Source: Sphingobacteriaceae bacterium
Lineage (GTDB): Bacteria; Bacteroidota; Bacteroidia; B-17B0; Aurantibacillaceae
NCBI GenBank assembly: GCA_025360355.1
Contig: JANYCL010000312.1
Location: 1 to 16,147 of the forward strand
Length of the DNA: 16,147 nucleotides
Reading direction: 5' to 3'
A model generated the notes under the pieces. That model made no database searches. It was not told where the DNA came from and worked only from the letters and a program-made list of their open reading frames with translations. The translations under genes and the position numbers were made by a program. Positions 1-7,200 of this stretch are shown here, piece by piece (position 1 is the stretch's first letter; each line of letters begins with the position of its first letter).

Positions 1-1
1 T

Positions 2-1087
2 AATGGAAAGGTAATGGTTGGTTTTTCAACAAAAACAATTCAGCAAAGTGTTAGGAAGGTAAAAGTAACTTCATTCATTGGAAGTTTTTTAGTTTCATTG
101 TTAAGCATTATAATCGGTTACATTTTAGCGAGAAATATTTCTAATCCAATTTTAAAATTGCGTAATGCGCATTTGAAAGTAGGGGAAGGCGACCTACAGC
201 AAGTTGTTATAGTAAGATCAAAAGATGAAATTGGCGAACTTGCTGTTTCTTTTAATCAAATGGTTCAGAAGCTTGACCAAACAGATAAATTATTGCAGCT
301 GCAAAAAACAAGGATCGAGCAAAAGAATAAAGAGATGATCGATAGTATTTCTTATGCTAAACGAATTCAATATTCTTTATTGGCAAAGGAAGACTTCATG
401 AACAAAAAATTCCCTGAACATTTTATTTTTTTCCAGCCAAAAGATATTGTGAGTGGTGATTTTTATTGGGCGTGTGAATTAAATAACGGACAGTTTGCTT
501 TGGTAACGGCCGACAGCACTGGGCATGGTGTACCCGGCGCCATTATGAGCATGTTAAACATTTCATGTTTAAACGAAGGCGTGGTATCACTAAGGCTCAC
601 TTCTCCGGCAGATATATTAAATTTCACAAGAGCTAAAGTTATTCATCATCTTTCGCAAGATGGAAGTTATGAAGGCGGAAAAGACGGGATGGATTGTAGT
701 ATAATGTGTTTTGATCTGAAGGGTAAGAAATTAAGTTATGCAGCAGCTAATAATCCGATCTGGATAATTAGAAATTATGAAGTGATGGTATTAGATGCAG
801 ATAAAATGCCTGTAGGTAAACATAACCGCGACTCAGAAGCATTTAAAGGACACACACTTGATCTAATGACAGGCGATGTAGTATATTCTTTTACGGATGG
901 TATGTCGGATCAATTTGGCGGACCAAAAGGAAAAAAATTCATGCACAAACAATTAAAACAATTATTACTTACCATTGCTCATTTGCCAATGGAAGAACAA
1001 AAAGAAACTTTGAATACAGTGTTAAGCGAATGGAAAGGCGATCTTGAACAAGTTGACGATATTTGTATTATAGGAGTAAGAATATAA
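2..1087 (+). CDS. Membrane-bound HAMP/SpoIIE (PP2C-type) serine phosphatase, SiaA/RsbU-like, 5' end outside window
   Basis: Probable sensor phosphatase that dephosphorylates a partner protein in a partner-switching pathway. Numbering from the ATG at 14: membrane helix about 19-40, HAMP about 40-92, helical linker with MIDSISYAKRIQ about 108-119, SpoIIE/PP2C domain about 131-357. The metal-site acidic residues look intact: D149 in SGDFYW, D167 in TADSTGHG, D227 in GMD, D295 in FTDG and D348-D349 near the end. The frame stays open upstream of the ATG to the window edge, and the residues before the helix (GKVMVGFSTKTI) read like the end of an extracytoplasmic sensor domain. I infer that the true start, a first membrane helix and a sensor domain lie outside the window, as in SiaA. 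The SiaC-like gene at 2561 is a plausible substrate. The phosphatase call is firm; the SiaA-like role is inferred. Confidence 0.9.
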   Translation, partial: NGKVMVGFSTKTIQQSVRKVKVTSFIGSFLVSLLSIIIGYILARNISNPILKLRNAHLKVGEGDLQQVVIVRSKDEIGELAVSFNQMVQKLDQTDKLLQLQKTRIEQKNKEMIDSISYAKRIQYSLLAKEDFMNKKFPEHFIFFQPKDIVSGDFYWACELNNGQFALVTADSTGHGVPGAIMSMLNISCLNEGVVSLRLTSPADILNFTRAKVIHHLSQDGSYEGGKDGMDCSIMCFDLKGKKLSYAAANNPIWIIRNYEVMVLDADKMPVGKHNRDSEAFKGHTLDLMTGDVVYSFTDGMSDQFGGPKGKKFMHKQLKQLLLTIAHLPMEEQKETLNTVLSEWKGDLEQVDDICIIGVRI

Positions 1088-1106
1088 TACAAATGAGTCA
1101 GCCTGC

Positions 1107-1130
1107 CCTGAGCTTGCCGAAGGGACATCT
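1107..1130 (+). repeat. Interspersed repeat, copy 1 (core CCTGAGCTTGCCGAAGGG)
   Basis: This intergenic copy shares an exact 18-base core (1107-1124), then a mismatch, then CATCT, with an inverted copy at 13430-13453. That gives 23 of 24 positions shared. It lies between the phosphatase and the PLP enzyme genes. Short elements of this type are scattered in intergenic DNA of many genomes; I see no transposase. On the minus strand it translates to ASSGQAD inside a spurious open frame. Confidence 0.75.
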
Positions 1131-1163
1131 GCATTATCGGAGTAAAGATCTAAAAAATAAAAA

Positions 1164-2426
1164 ATGGATAAAAGAGAATTTTTAAAAACTTCATCAATGA
1201 TCGGACTTGGTAGTCTGGTTAGTTTAGATGTACTAAGTAAAACCTTAGATTCGGTTTCGCATATTCCTTCAAGTGAATTAGCTTCTGATGAAGATTTTTG
1301 GTTGTCCATCCGCAAAGGATATAAATTAAAACCGGATTATATTAATCTCGAGAACGGATATTATAGCATTCAGCCGCAAGAAATATTAGAAGCATATATT
1401 ACTCATCTAAGAGAAATTAATTTGCAAGGCGCTTATTACATGCGTACTGTGCAATATGAAAACAAGAATAAAATGGTAGCTAAATTATCAGAATTAGCTG
1501 GCTGTACAAAAGAAGAATTAATTATCACACGCAACACAACTGAATCCTTAGACATGATCATCGGCGGCATGAATTGGAAGGAAGGGGACGAGGCCGTTAT
1601 GGCAGAACACGATTATGGTGCTATGTTGGATATGTTCACTCAAGTAAACAAACGTTACGGTGTTGTAAGTAAAATTGTTTCTGTTCCGCTTAACCCAAAA
1701 ACGGATGAGGAAATTGTTGAAGTGTATGCAAAAGCAATTACTTCAAAAACTAAATTATTAATGATTTGCCATATGATAAATATTACCGGACAAATTTTAC
1801 CTGTGCGGAAAATATGTGATATGGCTCATGCGAAAGGTGTTGTGGTTATGGTGGATGGTGCTCATGCATTTGCTCAAATCAATTTTAAATTGTCTGATCT
1901 TAATTGTGATTATTACGGCTGTAGTTTACACAAATGGTTAAGTGTACCACTTGGTGCAGGATTTTTATATTGTAAAAAAGATACTGTATCAAAAGTATGG
2001 CCACTGTTTGCTGAAACTGAAAAAAATGAAAATGATATTGCAAGGTTGAATCATACAGGAACAATTCCTGTTCATACGGATCTTGCAATTTCCGACTCAA
2101 TTGATTTTTATAATAAGATAGGAGCACAGCGTAAGGAAGACAGGTTGCGTTATCTTCAAAACTATTGGACTGGTAAAGTGAGAACTCTTCCGAAAATTAT
2201 TCTTAATACACCCGAAGATCCAAAACGTTCGTGTGCTATTGCTAATGTCGGGGTTAAGGACATGAAACCTGCATTAATGGCGGAAACACTTTTGAAAAAA
2301 CACAAAATTTATACTGTTGCCATCGACAGCAAAGGTGTTCAGGGCTGCCGTATTACACCTAACGTATTTACCACAACAGCCGAATTAGACGATTTTGTTA
2401 AGGCTTTAAAGGAAATGGCGACTTAA
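1164..2426 (+). CDS. Exported aminotransferase class V-fold PLP enzyme (isopenicillin-N-epimerase/cysteine-desulfurase-like)
   Basis: PLP-dependent fold-type I enzyme of the aminotransferase class V family; the substrate is not predictable. Visible motifs: RNTTESLD (123-130) for cofactor phosphate contacts, DGAHAF (231-236) with the aspartate expected to hold the pyridine nitrogen and a histidine stacking on the ring, and the Schiff-base lysine K257 in SLHKW. NHTGT follows further on, as in CefD-like members. The N terminus, MDKREFLKTSSMIGLGSLVSL, looks like a Tat signal with KR in place of the twin arginine, so export after cofactor loading is likely. The 420-residue length is normal. The ATG at 1164 follows an A-rich tract and starts right at the signal. 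It sits between a SpoIIE phosphatase and a SiaC-like gene with no obvious functional link to either. The family is firm; export is inferred. Confidence 0.85.
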   Translation: MDKREFLKTSSMIGLGSLVSLDVLSKTLDSVSHIPSSELASDEDFWLSIRKGYKLKPDYINLENGYYSIQPQEILEAYITHLREINLQGAYYMRTVQYENKNKMVAKLSELAGCTKEELIITRNTTESLDMIIGGMNWKEGDEAVMAEHDYGAMLDMFTQVNKRYGVVSKIVSVPLNPKTDEEIVEVYAKAITSKTKLLMICHMINITGQILPVRKICDMAHAKGVVVMVDGAHAFAQINFKLSDLNCDYYGCSLHKWLSVPLGAGFLYCKKDTVSKVWPLFAETEKNENDIARLNHTGTIPVHTDLAISDSIDFYNKIGAQRKEDRLRYLQNYWTGKVRTLPKIILNTPEDPKRSCAIANVGVKDMKPALMAETLLKKHKIYTVAIDSKGVQGCRITPNVFTTTAELDDFVKALKEMAT

Positions 2427-2513
2427 TTTTGTAAGATTCACATTAAATGACTTCTTAAATAGAATTCATTTGTAGTTTAGAGAAATAATTACCATTTTTA
2501 GGTCAAGTTTAAG

Positions 2514-2548
2514 CTAAAGCCCTTACTATTAATTAAAAACGGCTTTAG
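2514..2548 (+). promoter_or_regulatory. Hairpin in the leader of the SiaC-like gene
   Basis: Perfect 8-base inverted repeat CTAAAGCC (2514-2521) and GGCTTTAG (2541-2548) with a 19-base AT-rich loop, ending 12 bases before the ATG at 2561. No T tract follows, so it is not a classical terminator. It could be a leader structure affecting translation of the downstream gene or protecting the transcript. The rest of the 134-base gap (2427-2560) shows nothing I can assign. Confidence 0.4.
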
Positions 2549-2560
2549 ATATTTTAGATT

Positions 2561-2938
2561 ATGAAAAATTATTTAGTAAACGCGGAAAAAAAGACTCCCG
2601 AAATTGTTCTGCTTACAACAGGAGAATTGATGATCACCGGTAATTCACGTCCTGAAGATGCTAAACATTTTTATACGCCTTTATTTAATTGGATAGAAGA
2701 ATTTAGAAAAACAAACCCGCCAAAAATTAACCTCACTCTTGATCTTGACTATATTAATTCAGTAAGTATCCGGATCATTTTAAACATTCTCGAAACATTG
2801 AAAGGTGTTGTAAAAGATAAAAAGCAATTTAAAGTGATCTGGAAACACGATAGTAACGATTTAGACATGCTGGATCAGGGTAAAATTTTGGAAAAGACAC
2901 TAGATCACCCCTTCGAATACGTAGAGAAACCTGCTTAA
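2561..2938 (+). CDS. SiaC-like (DUF1987) partner-switching phosphoprotein
   Basis: Small cytosolic protein of the DUF1987/SiaC family, 125 residues, the usual length. In Pseudomonas aeruginosa, SiaC is phosphorylated on a threonine by SiaB, dephosphorylated by the PP2C phosphatase SiaA, and in the unphosphorylated form activates the diguanylate cyclase SiaD. Family features seen here: an opening strand with TPEI, GELMITGNSRPEDA, and the central DLDYINSVSIRIILNIL (61-77). S67 in YINSVS occupies the place where family members usually have the phospho-accepting Thr/Ser; S69 is an alternative. A SpoIIE phosphatase of SiaA type lies 1.5 kb upstream on the same strand, separated by the PLP enzyme. 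No SiaB or SiaD is visible in the window. The family call is good; the phosphosite and pathway are inferred. Confidence 0.8.
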   Translation: MKNYLVNAEKKTPEIVLLTTGELMITGNSRPEDAKHFYTPLFNWIEEFRKTNPPKINLTLDLDYINSVSIRIILNILETLKGVVKDKKQFKVIWKHDSNDLDMLDQGKILEKTLDHPFEYVEKPA

Positions 2939-2960
2939 ACTTCTCTAAGGTCTGATTTTT
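2922..2960 (+). terminator. Weak terminator candidate after the SiaC-like gene
   Basis: Perfect 7-base stem TAGAGAA (2922-2928) and TTCTCTA (2941-2947) with a 12-base loop containing the stop codon. A run of five T follows at 2956-2960, about 8 bases after the stem. The stem is AT-rich and the T run is displaced, so it would be a weak terminator at best. Confidence 0.3.
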
Positions 2961-3170
2961 AATTACTTGCATTTACCTTTCCGGAAGCTTTATTAGGTTA
3001 GTCCATTTTAAAGACCTACCTTTATTTTCTTCATTAGAAGATTGTATCTCAATCTATTGTAGCTTTCAATTACAATTCGTTAAACTTTACATTTTCTCTT
3101 AAAGGAATAACCTGCGTATTTAATTGTACGGAATTTATTAAGAAAAAAACAAAAAATAAATATAATAACC

Positions 3171-3190
3171 GCCCGTAAAAAAATGCGGGC
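3171..3190 (+). promoter_or_regulatory. 5'-UTR hairpin just upstream of the cold-shock gene
   Basis: GCCCGTA (3171-3177) pairs with TGCGGGC (3184-3190) around an A6 loop: seven pairs, one of them G-U. It is followed by an A-rich unstructured stretch up to the ATG at 3206. It is GC-rich compared with its surroundings and stands 15 bases before the start codon. A cold-shock gene with a structured leader fits temperature-dependent translation, but this is inference. The remaining leader (2939-3170) is AT-rich; the only promoter-like pair is a poor one, TTG at 3057 and TAAACTTT at 3081. Confidence 0.45.
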
Positions 3191-3205
3191 AAAAAAACAA
3201 AAACA

Positions 3206-3397
3206 ATGGAAAAAGGAACAGTAAAATTTTTTAACCAGGCAAAAGGCTTTGGTTTTATTAAAGCAGAAGACGGACAAGAATTATTTGTACACGTTACCGG
3301 ATTAAAAGAAGAAATTCGCGAAAATGATAGCGTAGTATTCGAAATACAAGAAAGCCCAAAAGGTTTGAATGCAGTAAATGTGAGTTTGGCCAAATAG
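3206..3397 (+). CDS. Cold-shock domain protein (CspA family)
   Basis: Single cold-shock domain of 63 residues, an OB-fold that binds single-stranded RNA and DNA and acts as an RNA chaperone. It opens MEKGTVKFFNQAKGFGFI: the KGFGFI stretch (13-18) is the RNP1 motif, and LFVHVTGL (26-33) corresponds to RNP2, with V-T-G in place of the usual F-S-A or V-S-A. GLNAVNV near the end is the final family strand. The ATG follows an A-rich tract with no Shine-Dalgarno sequence, as is usual in Bacteroidota. The gene has its own structured leader and a clear terminator 12 bases after its stop codon, beyond which an RpoD-like gene starts on the same strand. Csp proteins of E. coli can melt terminator hairpins, which matters for this arrangement. 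Confidence 0.93.
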   Translation: MEKGTVKFFNQAKGFGFIKAEDGQELFVHVTGLKEEIRENDSVVFEIQESPKGLNAVNVSLAK

Positions 3398-3408
3398 TCA
3401 AATCTAAT

Positions 3409-3442
3409 AAGAGTAGATCAAAACAGGTTTACTCTTTTTTTT
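3409..3442 (+). terminator. Rho-independent terminator between the cold-shock gene and the sigma-factor gene
   Basis: Stem AAGAGTAGATC (3409-3419) pairs with GGTTTACTCTT (3426-3436) around the loop AAAACA. The outer seven pairs are perfect; the inner four include two G-U pairs. An unbroken T tract runs 3435-3442. It lies 12 bases after the cold-shock stop codon and only 22 bases before the sigma-factor ATG, leaving no room for a full promoter between them. Confidence 0.8.
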
Positions 3443-3464
3443 AATTCAAATCTAAAATTCAGGA

Positions 3465-4328
3465 ATGCGTCAACTCAAAATAAGTAAATCCATAACAAAC
3501 AGAGACGCCGCATCGTTAGACAAGTATTTAGCAGACATTTCAAAACTCCCTCTTATTACTGTTGAAGAGGAAACCAGACTAGCACAACAAATAAGAGAAG
3601 GCGATCATGAAGCGCTTTTAAAATTAACAACAGCTAATTTGCGGTTTGTTGTTTCTGTTGCAAAACAATATCAAAATCAAGGAATAAGTTTACCCGATCT
3701 AATTAATGAAGGTAATCTTGGATTAATGAAAGCTGCAAAACGCTTTGATGAAACGCGTGGATTTAAATTTATTTCTTATGCAGTATGGTGGATCCGTCAG
3801 GCCATTATACAAGCTATTTCCGATCAATCCAGAGTAATTCGTTTACCATTAAATAAAATTAGTACGCTAAATAAAATACGTAAAACACAAGGTGTGTTAG
3901 AGCAACAATTAGAACGGCAAGCAAGCGTACCGGAACTGTCTGAAGTTTTAGATATATCGGAAGAAGAAATTACAAGCACATTAATGGCTTCGCATTGGAA
4001 TACATCAACAGATGCTTTACTTCCCGGAAACGAAGACATGACTCTAATGGAAATTTTATATAATCCATCCGATCCAAAACCGGATGATTTTTTAATGAAA
4101 GATTCTTTACAAACAGAAATTAAACGCGCGCTCGGTACACTTACAGAAAGAGAATCAGATGTAGTTATGTTGTATTACGGAATTGGTTCCACGGCTGCTA
4201 TGACGATGGAAGAAATAGGAGAGAAATACGATCTGACAAGAGAGCGCGTTCGTCAGATAAAAGAAAAAGCTATCCGCCGTTTAAAATCTGAATCGCGAAG
4301 CAGACTTTTAAAAAACTACCTTGGTTAA
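3465..4328 (+). CDS. RpoD-like sigma-70 family RNA polymerase sigma factor
   Basis: Short primary-type sigma factor of the Bacteroidota form: 287 residues, no region 1.1, opening MRQLKISKSITNR. Region 1.2 lies near 13-50 (LDKYLADISKLPLIT). Region 2 near 58-125 contains NLRFVVSVAKQYQNQG, LPDLINEGNLGLMKAA and FKFISYAVWWIRQAI, which carry core binding, -10 recognition and melting. Region 3 near 130-195 is the least typical. Region 4 near 225-287 ends with TRERVRQIKEKAIRRL, the helix-turn-helix for the upstream element. Several usually constant positions differ from the common housekeeping version as I recall it (LPLNKISTLNKI, ERESDVVMLYYGIGSTAAM), so this could be a second, group-2-like copy. 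The ATG lies 22 bases after a terminator, so transcription probably comes from read-through or from a promoter inside the cold-shock gene. It converges with the gene ending at 4339. Confidence 0.9.
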   Translation: MRQLKISKSITNRDAASLDKYLADISKLPLITVEEETRLAQQIREGDHEALLKLTTANLRFVVSVAKQYQNQGISLPDLINEGNLGLMKAAKRFDETRGFKFISYAVWWIRQAIIQAISDQSRVIRLPLNKISTLNKIRKTQGVLEQQLERQASVPELSEVLDISEEEITSTLMASHWNTSTDALLPGNEDMTLMEILYNPSDPKPDDFLMKDSLQTEIKRALGTLTERESDVVMLYYGIGSTAAMTMEEIGEKYDLTRERVRQIKEKAIRRLKSESRSRLLKNYLG

Positions 4329-4338
4329 TTTTCTATTT

Positions 4339-4620
4339 TCAAACATTTAAGAAACCATTTAAAAGATTTATGATTTCATTTTCATCTTTAACTACTATGT
4401 TTTTTGTTTCGTTCACTCCAGATGGTAGTTCAATTTTAATTAAACAAATATCTCCATTTTCCCAAATTCGCACATCTCCAATAAACGAAATTTTTTGAAT
4501 TTCAAAATGAATAACGCCTAAGTCACCATCAGTATTATAATCCAATTTCATCTCAGATTTTGTCAAGTCATGCTCAATGACATTTTCAAAAATCCATTTT
4601 TTTATTTTTAACAAATCCAC
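4339..4620 (-). CDS. Small unknown protein coupled to the aminopeptidase gene
   Basis: A 93-residue acidic, soluble-looking protein that I do not recognise. It has no signal peptide or membrane segment. It opens with a short helix (DLLKIKKWIFENVIEHD), then alternating strand-like segments (SEMKLDY, LGVIHFEIQKISFIG, DICLIKIELPSG, KNIVVKDENEIINLLNGFL), suggesting a small alpha/beta fold. The start is GTG, two bases after the stop codon of the M1 aminopeptidase, so translation is probably coupled to it; there is no competing ATG nearby. The stop lies 10 bases from the stop codon of the convergent sigma-factor gene. The tight packing and sensible composition argue for a real gene, but function is unknown. 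Confidence 0.6.
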   Translation of the reverse strand: MDLLKIKKWIFENVIEHDLTKSEMKLDYNTDGDLGVIHFEIQKISFIGDVRIWENGDICLIKIELPSGVNETKNIVVKDENEIINLLNGFLNV

Positions 4621-4622
4621 AA

Positions 4623-7043
4623 TTACTGAATTAATTTATTCAAAATTTCTTTTTCCCAATTTTTACCTGAGTAGTTTTTAGTTTTATCGCTGATCAATTT
4701 TTTGTATTGAACTTGTGCGTAAAAATATTTTATGGTTTCAGTTGCCGGACCGGAAAGTCTTCCGTTACTACTTAAACAAGCGTTAATACAATTGTCGAAC
4801 GCTATTTCATTAAGGTAATTTAATTTGCGTAAAGCACTCATGGCATTAGCTCGCGTAATGAACTCATATGAATTAGAGGTGTAAGCTACTAAAGGATCAA
4901 TATACTTTTTATCGCGGTTTGAATTAGCTGCTGCGATCTCAAGCCATTTAATAATTACATTCCGTCCATTTGTTCCTTCAATTCCTTTGGTGATATCCAA
5001 ATACTTTTGTGTATTCTCAGGAAAATTACCACATAATTTTTCTAAAACCACCGCAATGGTTTGGTAAGAAGAATCCAATAAAAGTTTTTCGTAATCTCCT
5101 GCTAAAGCCGGATCAATTGTTTTTGTGTTCGCAACAATTCCTTTTCTAACAAAAACATCTTTATCATTTAAACCTTGTTTGATTAATATTAAAGCCTCAG
5201 GATCTTTTGCATCTAAAACCTGACTAACAATTTCAGTTTTTATGGCATGAAAAGTATTTTTTTGATATAATTCATAAAACACGGAAATTTTTTGAAGGAT
5301 GGGAATACTTTTCATTGCAGCGATCGCATCATAGCGGTCGATCATTTTTGGTGCGCGTAAAGCTTGAGCTTTTAGCATTTCAAATGGTTTTATGAAATTA
5401 ACTGTCTTAATAATTTCACTGTTCGGATCAAATAAAACAAAATCTACTTTTTTATTTCCGGGATTTAAAACTTTCACCGTGTGTGTTTCTTTTTCTATCC
5501 ATTCTGTTTTAGAATCTTTTGTGCCGTCGGTATAATAAACTTCAAAAGCAATTGGCATTTTAAATAAGCCGGTCAACTCATTAACAGTTTGTATTTGTGT
5601 GACCGTGAATTGCATGAAGCGTTTGCCGCCTTCTTGTGTATTATCTTCGGCTATTACATTGTAAATTGGTTCTCCGCCTTTGTAAACCCATTCATCCCAA
5701 AACCATTCCAGTCCATAACCTAATTCATCCTGAAAAGCATTCAACAGATCGTCTGAATCAACATTATCATATTTATGCGCGAGTAAATAACGTTTAATTG
5801 ATTTATTGAAAGCTTCTCTTCCTACAATATATTTCAACATTTCTAAAACCTGAGAACCTTTTTGATAAATTAAAGTTGAGGAAGTTTCAGAATGCGAAAT
5901 TGATTTCTTATCCTGTACCGCAATGGCAGCTGAACCGGCTTGTCGGCGTGCCCAATCAAAATGATCCTGACCAAAACATTCTTTTTCCGCAGTAATATTA
6001 TAATGTGTTGCAAAACTTTCCTGTAACCAATGCGCGTTACCTGTACGTGCACTTACAAAATCACCAAACCATTGATGTGCTAATTCGTGTGCGTTAACCG
6101 CAACATAATTTCTGTCGTTATAACTTCTTGCATCTACTTCAAAAAAATCACCAAACAAAGTTGCGGTTGTATTTTCCATAGCGCCAAACATAAAATCCTG
6201 CACCGGAATTTGCGAATACGTTTCCCATTGGTAAGGAACACCAATTTCATTTTCTAAAAAATCAAATATTTTTGTATTGTATTTGTAAGTGTAATCAAAC
6301 CGGTCTTTCCATTCCGGATAATACCACATGTATAATGGCACTCCTGATTTCGATTTACTTTCTTTTATTTCATATTTACCAATTCCCAACATTACTAAAT
6401 AGGATTGATGCGGATGATTCATTTTATAATGCCAGGTTTTGCTTCCATCTTTATTTTCTTTTTCCGTAATTTTAACACCGTTCGACAAAACTTTATATTC
6501 CTTATCAAATTTTACATAAACTTCGGTAAGTAATTTATCATTCGGTGTATCGTAACAAGGAAACCAATAACGGTTATCAACGCCTTGTCCTTGTGTCCAA
6601 ATTTGTTTCCTGCTTAAATTATTCGGATCGTTCCAGCCAATAAAATATAATCCTTTACGTGGAGTAGCTTCGTAAGTTATAGCTAAACTATCTTTTTCCC
6701 CCCATTTTAATGTTGTTCCTGAAAAAAAAGAAATACCGGTTGCATCGTTTTTATATTTGATGTCTTTACCATTTAATTTCGCTTCTTTTATAGTGATACC
6801 GGGACCATCAAGATAAAATGAATCTACAGTTGGACGGATAGGAGTGAAGAAATGTGTGATCTTCCCTTTCACTAACCCTTTTTCAGGTTCAAACTCAACA
6901 CTAAGACGCATGCTCTCGAAATTCAGATTGTGTTCTCGCATATAAGCGCCAGGGTCGTATTGATAGCTTATTTTTTTTACTTGTGAAATTGCTGAAGTAA
7001 ATAAAAGAGTAAAGAGTAATAAGGGTAGGATTTGCTTTTTCAT
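4623..7043 (-). CDS. Exported M1-family zinc metalloaminopeptidase
   Basis: Periplasmic or outer-membrane-associated aminopeptidase of family M1, which removes N-terminal residues from peptides. The 806-residue protein starts with a signal peptide (MKKQILPLLLFTLLFTSAIS, cleavage near 20). An N-terminal beta-saddle domain covers about 40-225. The catalytic domain carries the substrate-anchoring GAMEN at 287-291, the zinc site H319-E320-x-x-H323 with E342 exactly 18 residues after H323, and the transition-state tyrosine Y393 in IYQKGS. The C-terminal third contains helical HEAT-like segments (DPEALILIKQGLNDKDVFVRKG), as in larger M1 enzymes. All catalytic residues are present, so it should be active. 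It is transcribed divergently from the TPR operon, and the small unknown gene follows two bases downstream. Confidence 0.95.
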   Translation of the reverse strand: MKKQILPLLLFTLLFTSAISQVKKISYQYDPGAYMREHNLNFESMRLSVEFEPEKGLVKGKITHFFTPIRPTVDSFYLDGPGITIKEAKLNGKDIKYKNDATGISFFSGTTLKWGEKDSLAITYEATPRKGLYFIGWNDPNNLSRKQIWTQGQGVDNRYWFPCYDTPNDKLLTEVYVKFDKEYKVLSNGVKITEKENKDGSKTWHYKMNHPHQSYLVMLGIGKYEIKESKSKSGVPLYMWYYPEWKDRFDYTYKYNTKIFDFLENEIGVPYQWETYSQIPVQDFMFGAMENTTATLFGDFFEVDARSYNDRNYVAVNAHELAHQWFGDFVSARTGNAHWLQESFATHYNITAEKECFGQDHFDWARRQAGSAAIAVQDKKSISHSETSSTLIYQKGSQVLEMLKYIVGREAFNKSIKRYLLAHKYDNVDSDDLLNAFQDELGYGLEWFWDEWVYKGGEPIYNVIAEDNTQEGGKRFMQFTVTQIQTVNELTGLFKMPIAFEVYYTDGTKDSKTEWIEKETHTVKVLNPGNKKVDFVLFDPNSEIIKTVNFIKPFEMLKAQALRAPKMIDRYDAIAAMKSIPILQKISVFYELYQKNTFHAIKTEIVSQVLDAKDPEALILIKQGLNDKDVFVRKGIVANTKTIDPALAGDYEKLLLDSSYQTIAVVLEKLCGNFPENTQKYLDITKGIEGTNGRNVIIKWLEIAAANSNRDKKYIDPLVAYTSNSYEFITRANAMSALRKLNYLNEIAFDNCINACLSSNGRLSGPATETIKYFYAQVQYKKLISDKTKNYSGKNWEKEILNKLIQ

Positions 7044-7067
7044 GTTTTATTTATGTAATAAGAGTAT

Positions 7068-7075
7068 CAAATCTA
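7068..7075 (-). promoter_or_regulatory. Putative -7 promoter box for the aminopeptidase gene
   Basis: On the minus strand the sequence reads TAGATTTG, a perfect match to the Bacteroidota -7 consensus TAnnTTTG. It lies 24 bases upstream of the ATG at 7043, which would give a short leader. I see no TTG at the expected -33 distance, so the call rests on one box. Confidence 0.4.
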
Positions 7076-7168
7076 ATATAATTTCTTTGATTTAATAATG
7101 GTTTTAGAGGAGAAATAAGAAATTTAGCTTGCTTTGCGCGGACTATGGCTTTAAGACGATCCTTTTCC

Positions 7169-7176
7169 TATATTTG
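7169..7176 (+). promoter_or_regulatory. Putative -7 promoter box for the TPR operon
   Basis: TATATTTG matches the Bacteroidota -7 consensus TAnnTTTG perfectly. It lies 24 bases before the ATG at 7201, which supports that start over the in-frame ATG at 7180 or the TTG at 7129. No well-placed -33 TTG is visible (the nearest is at 7134, too far). The spacing mirrors that of the divergent aminopeptidase box at 7068. Confidence 0.45.
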
Positions 7177-7200
7177 TGTATGTCTTCCCTGAAACACATT

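Noticed and set aside
1022..1315. Minus-strand open frame of 97 codons
   Set aside because: It lies antisense to the phosphatase end and the PLP enzyme start and runs through the interspersed repeat (ASSGQAD), a common source of spurious frames. No family resemblance.
3070..3393. Two minus-strand open frames antisense to the cold-shock gene
   Set aside because: Low-complexity Phe/Cys-rich translations that are shadows of an A-rich leader and a well-supported cold-shock gene.
7129..7200. Longer N terminus of TPR paralogue 1 starting at TTG 7129 or ATG 7180
   Set aside because: It would put 24 or 7 extra residues before a good signal peptide and would overlap the TATATTTG box; ATG 7201 fits better.
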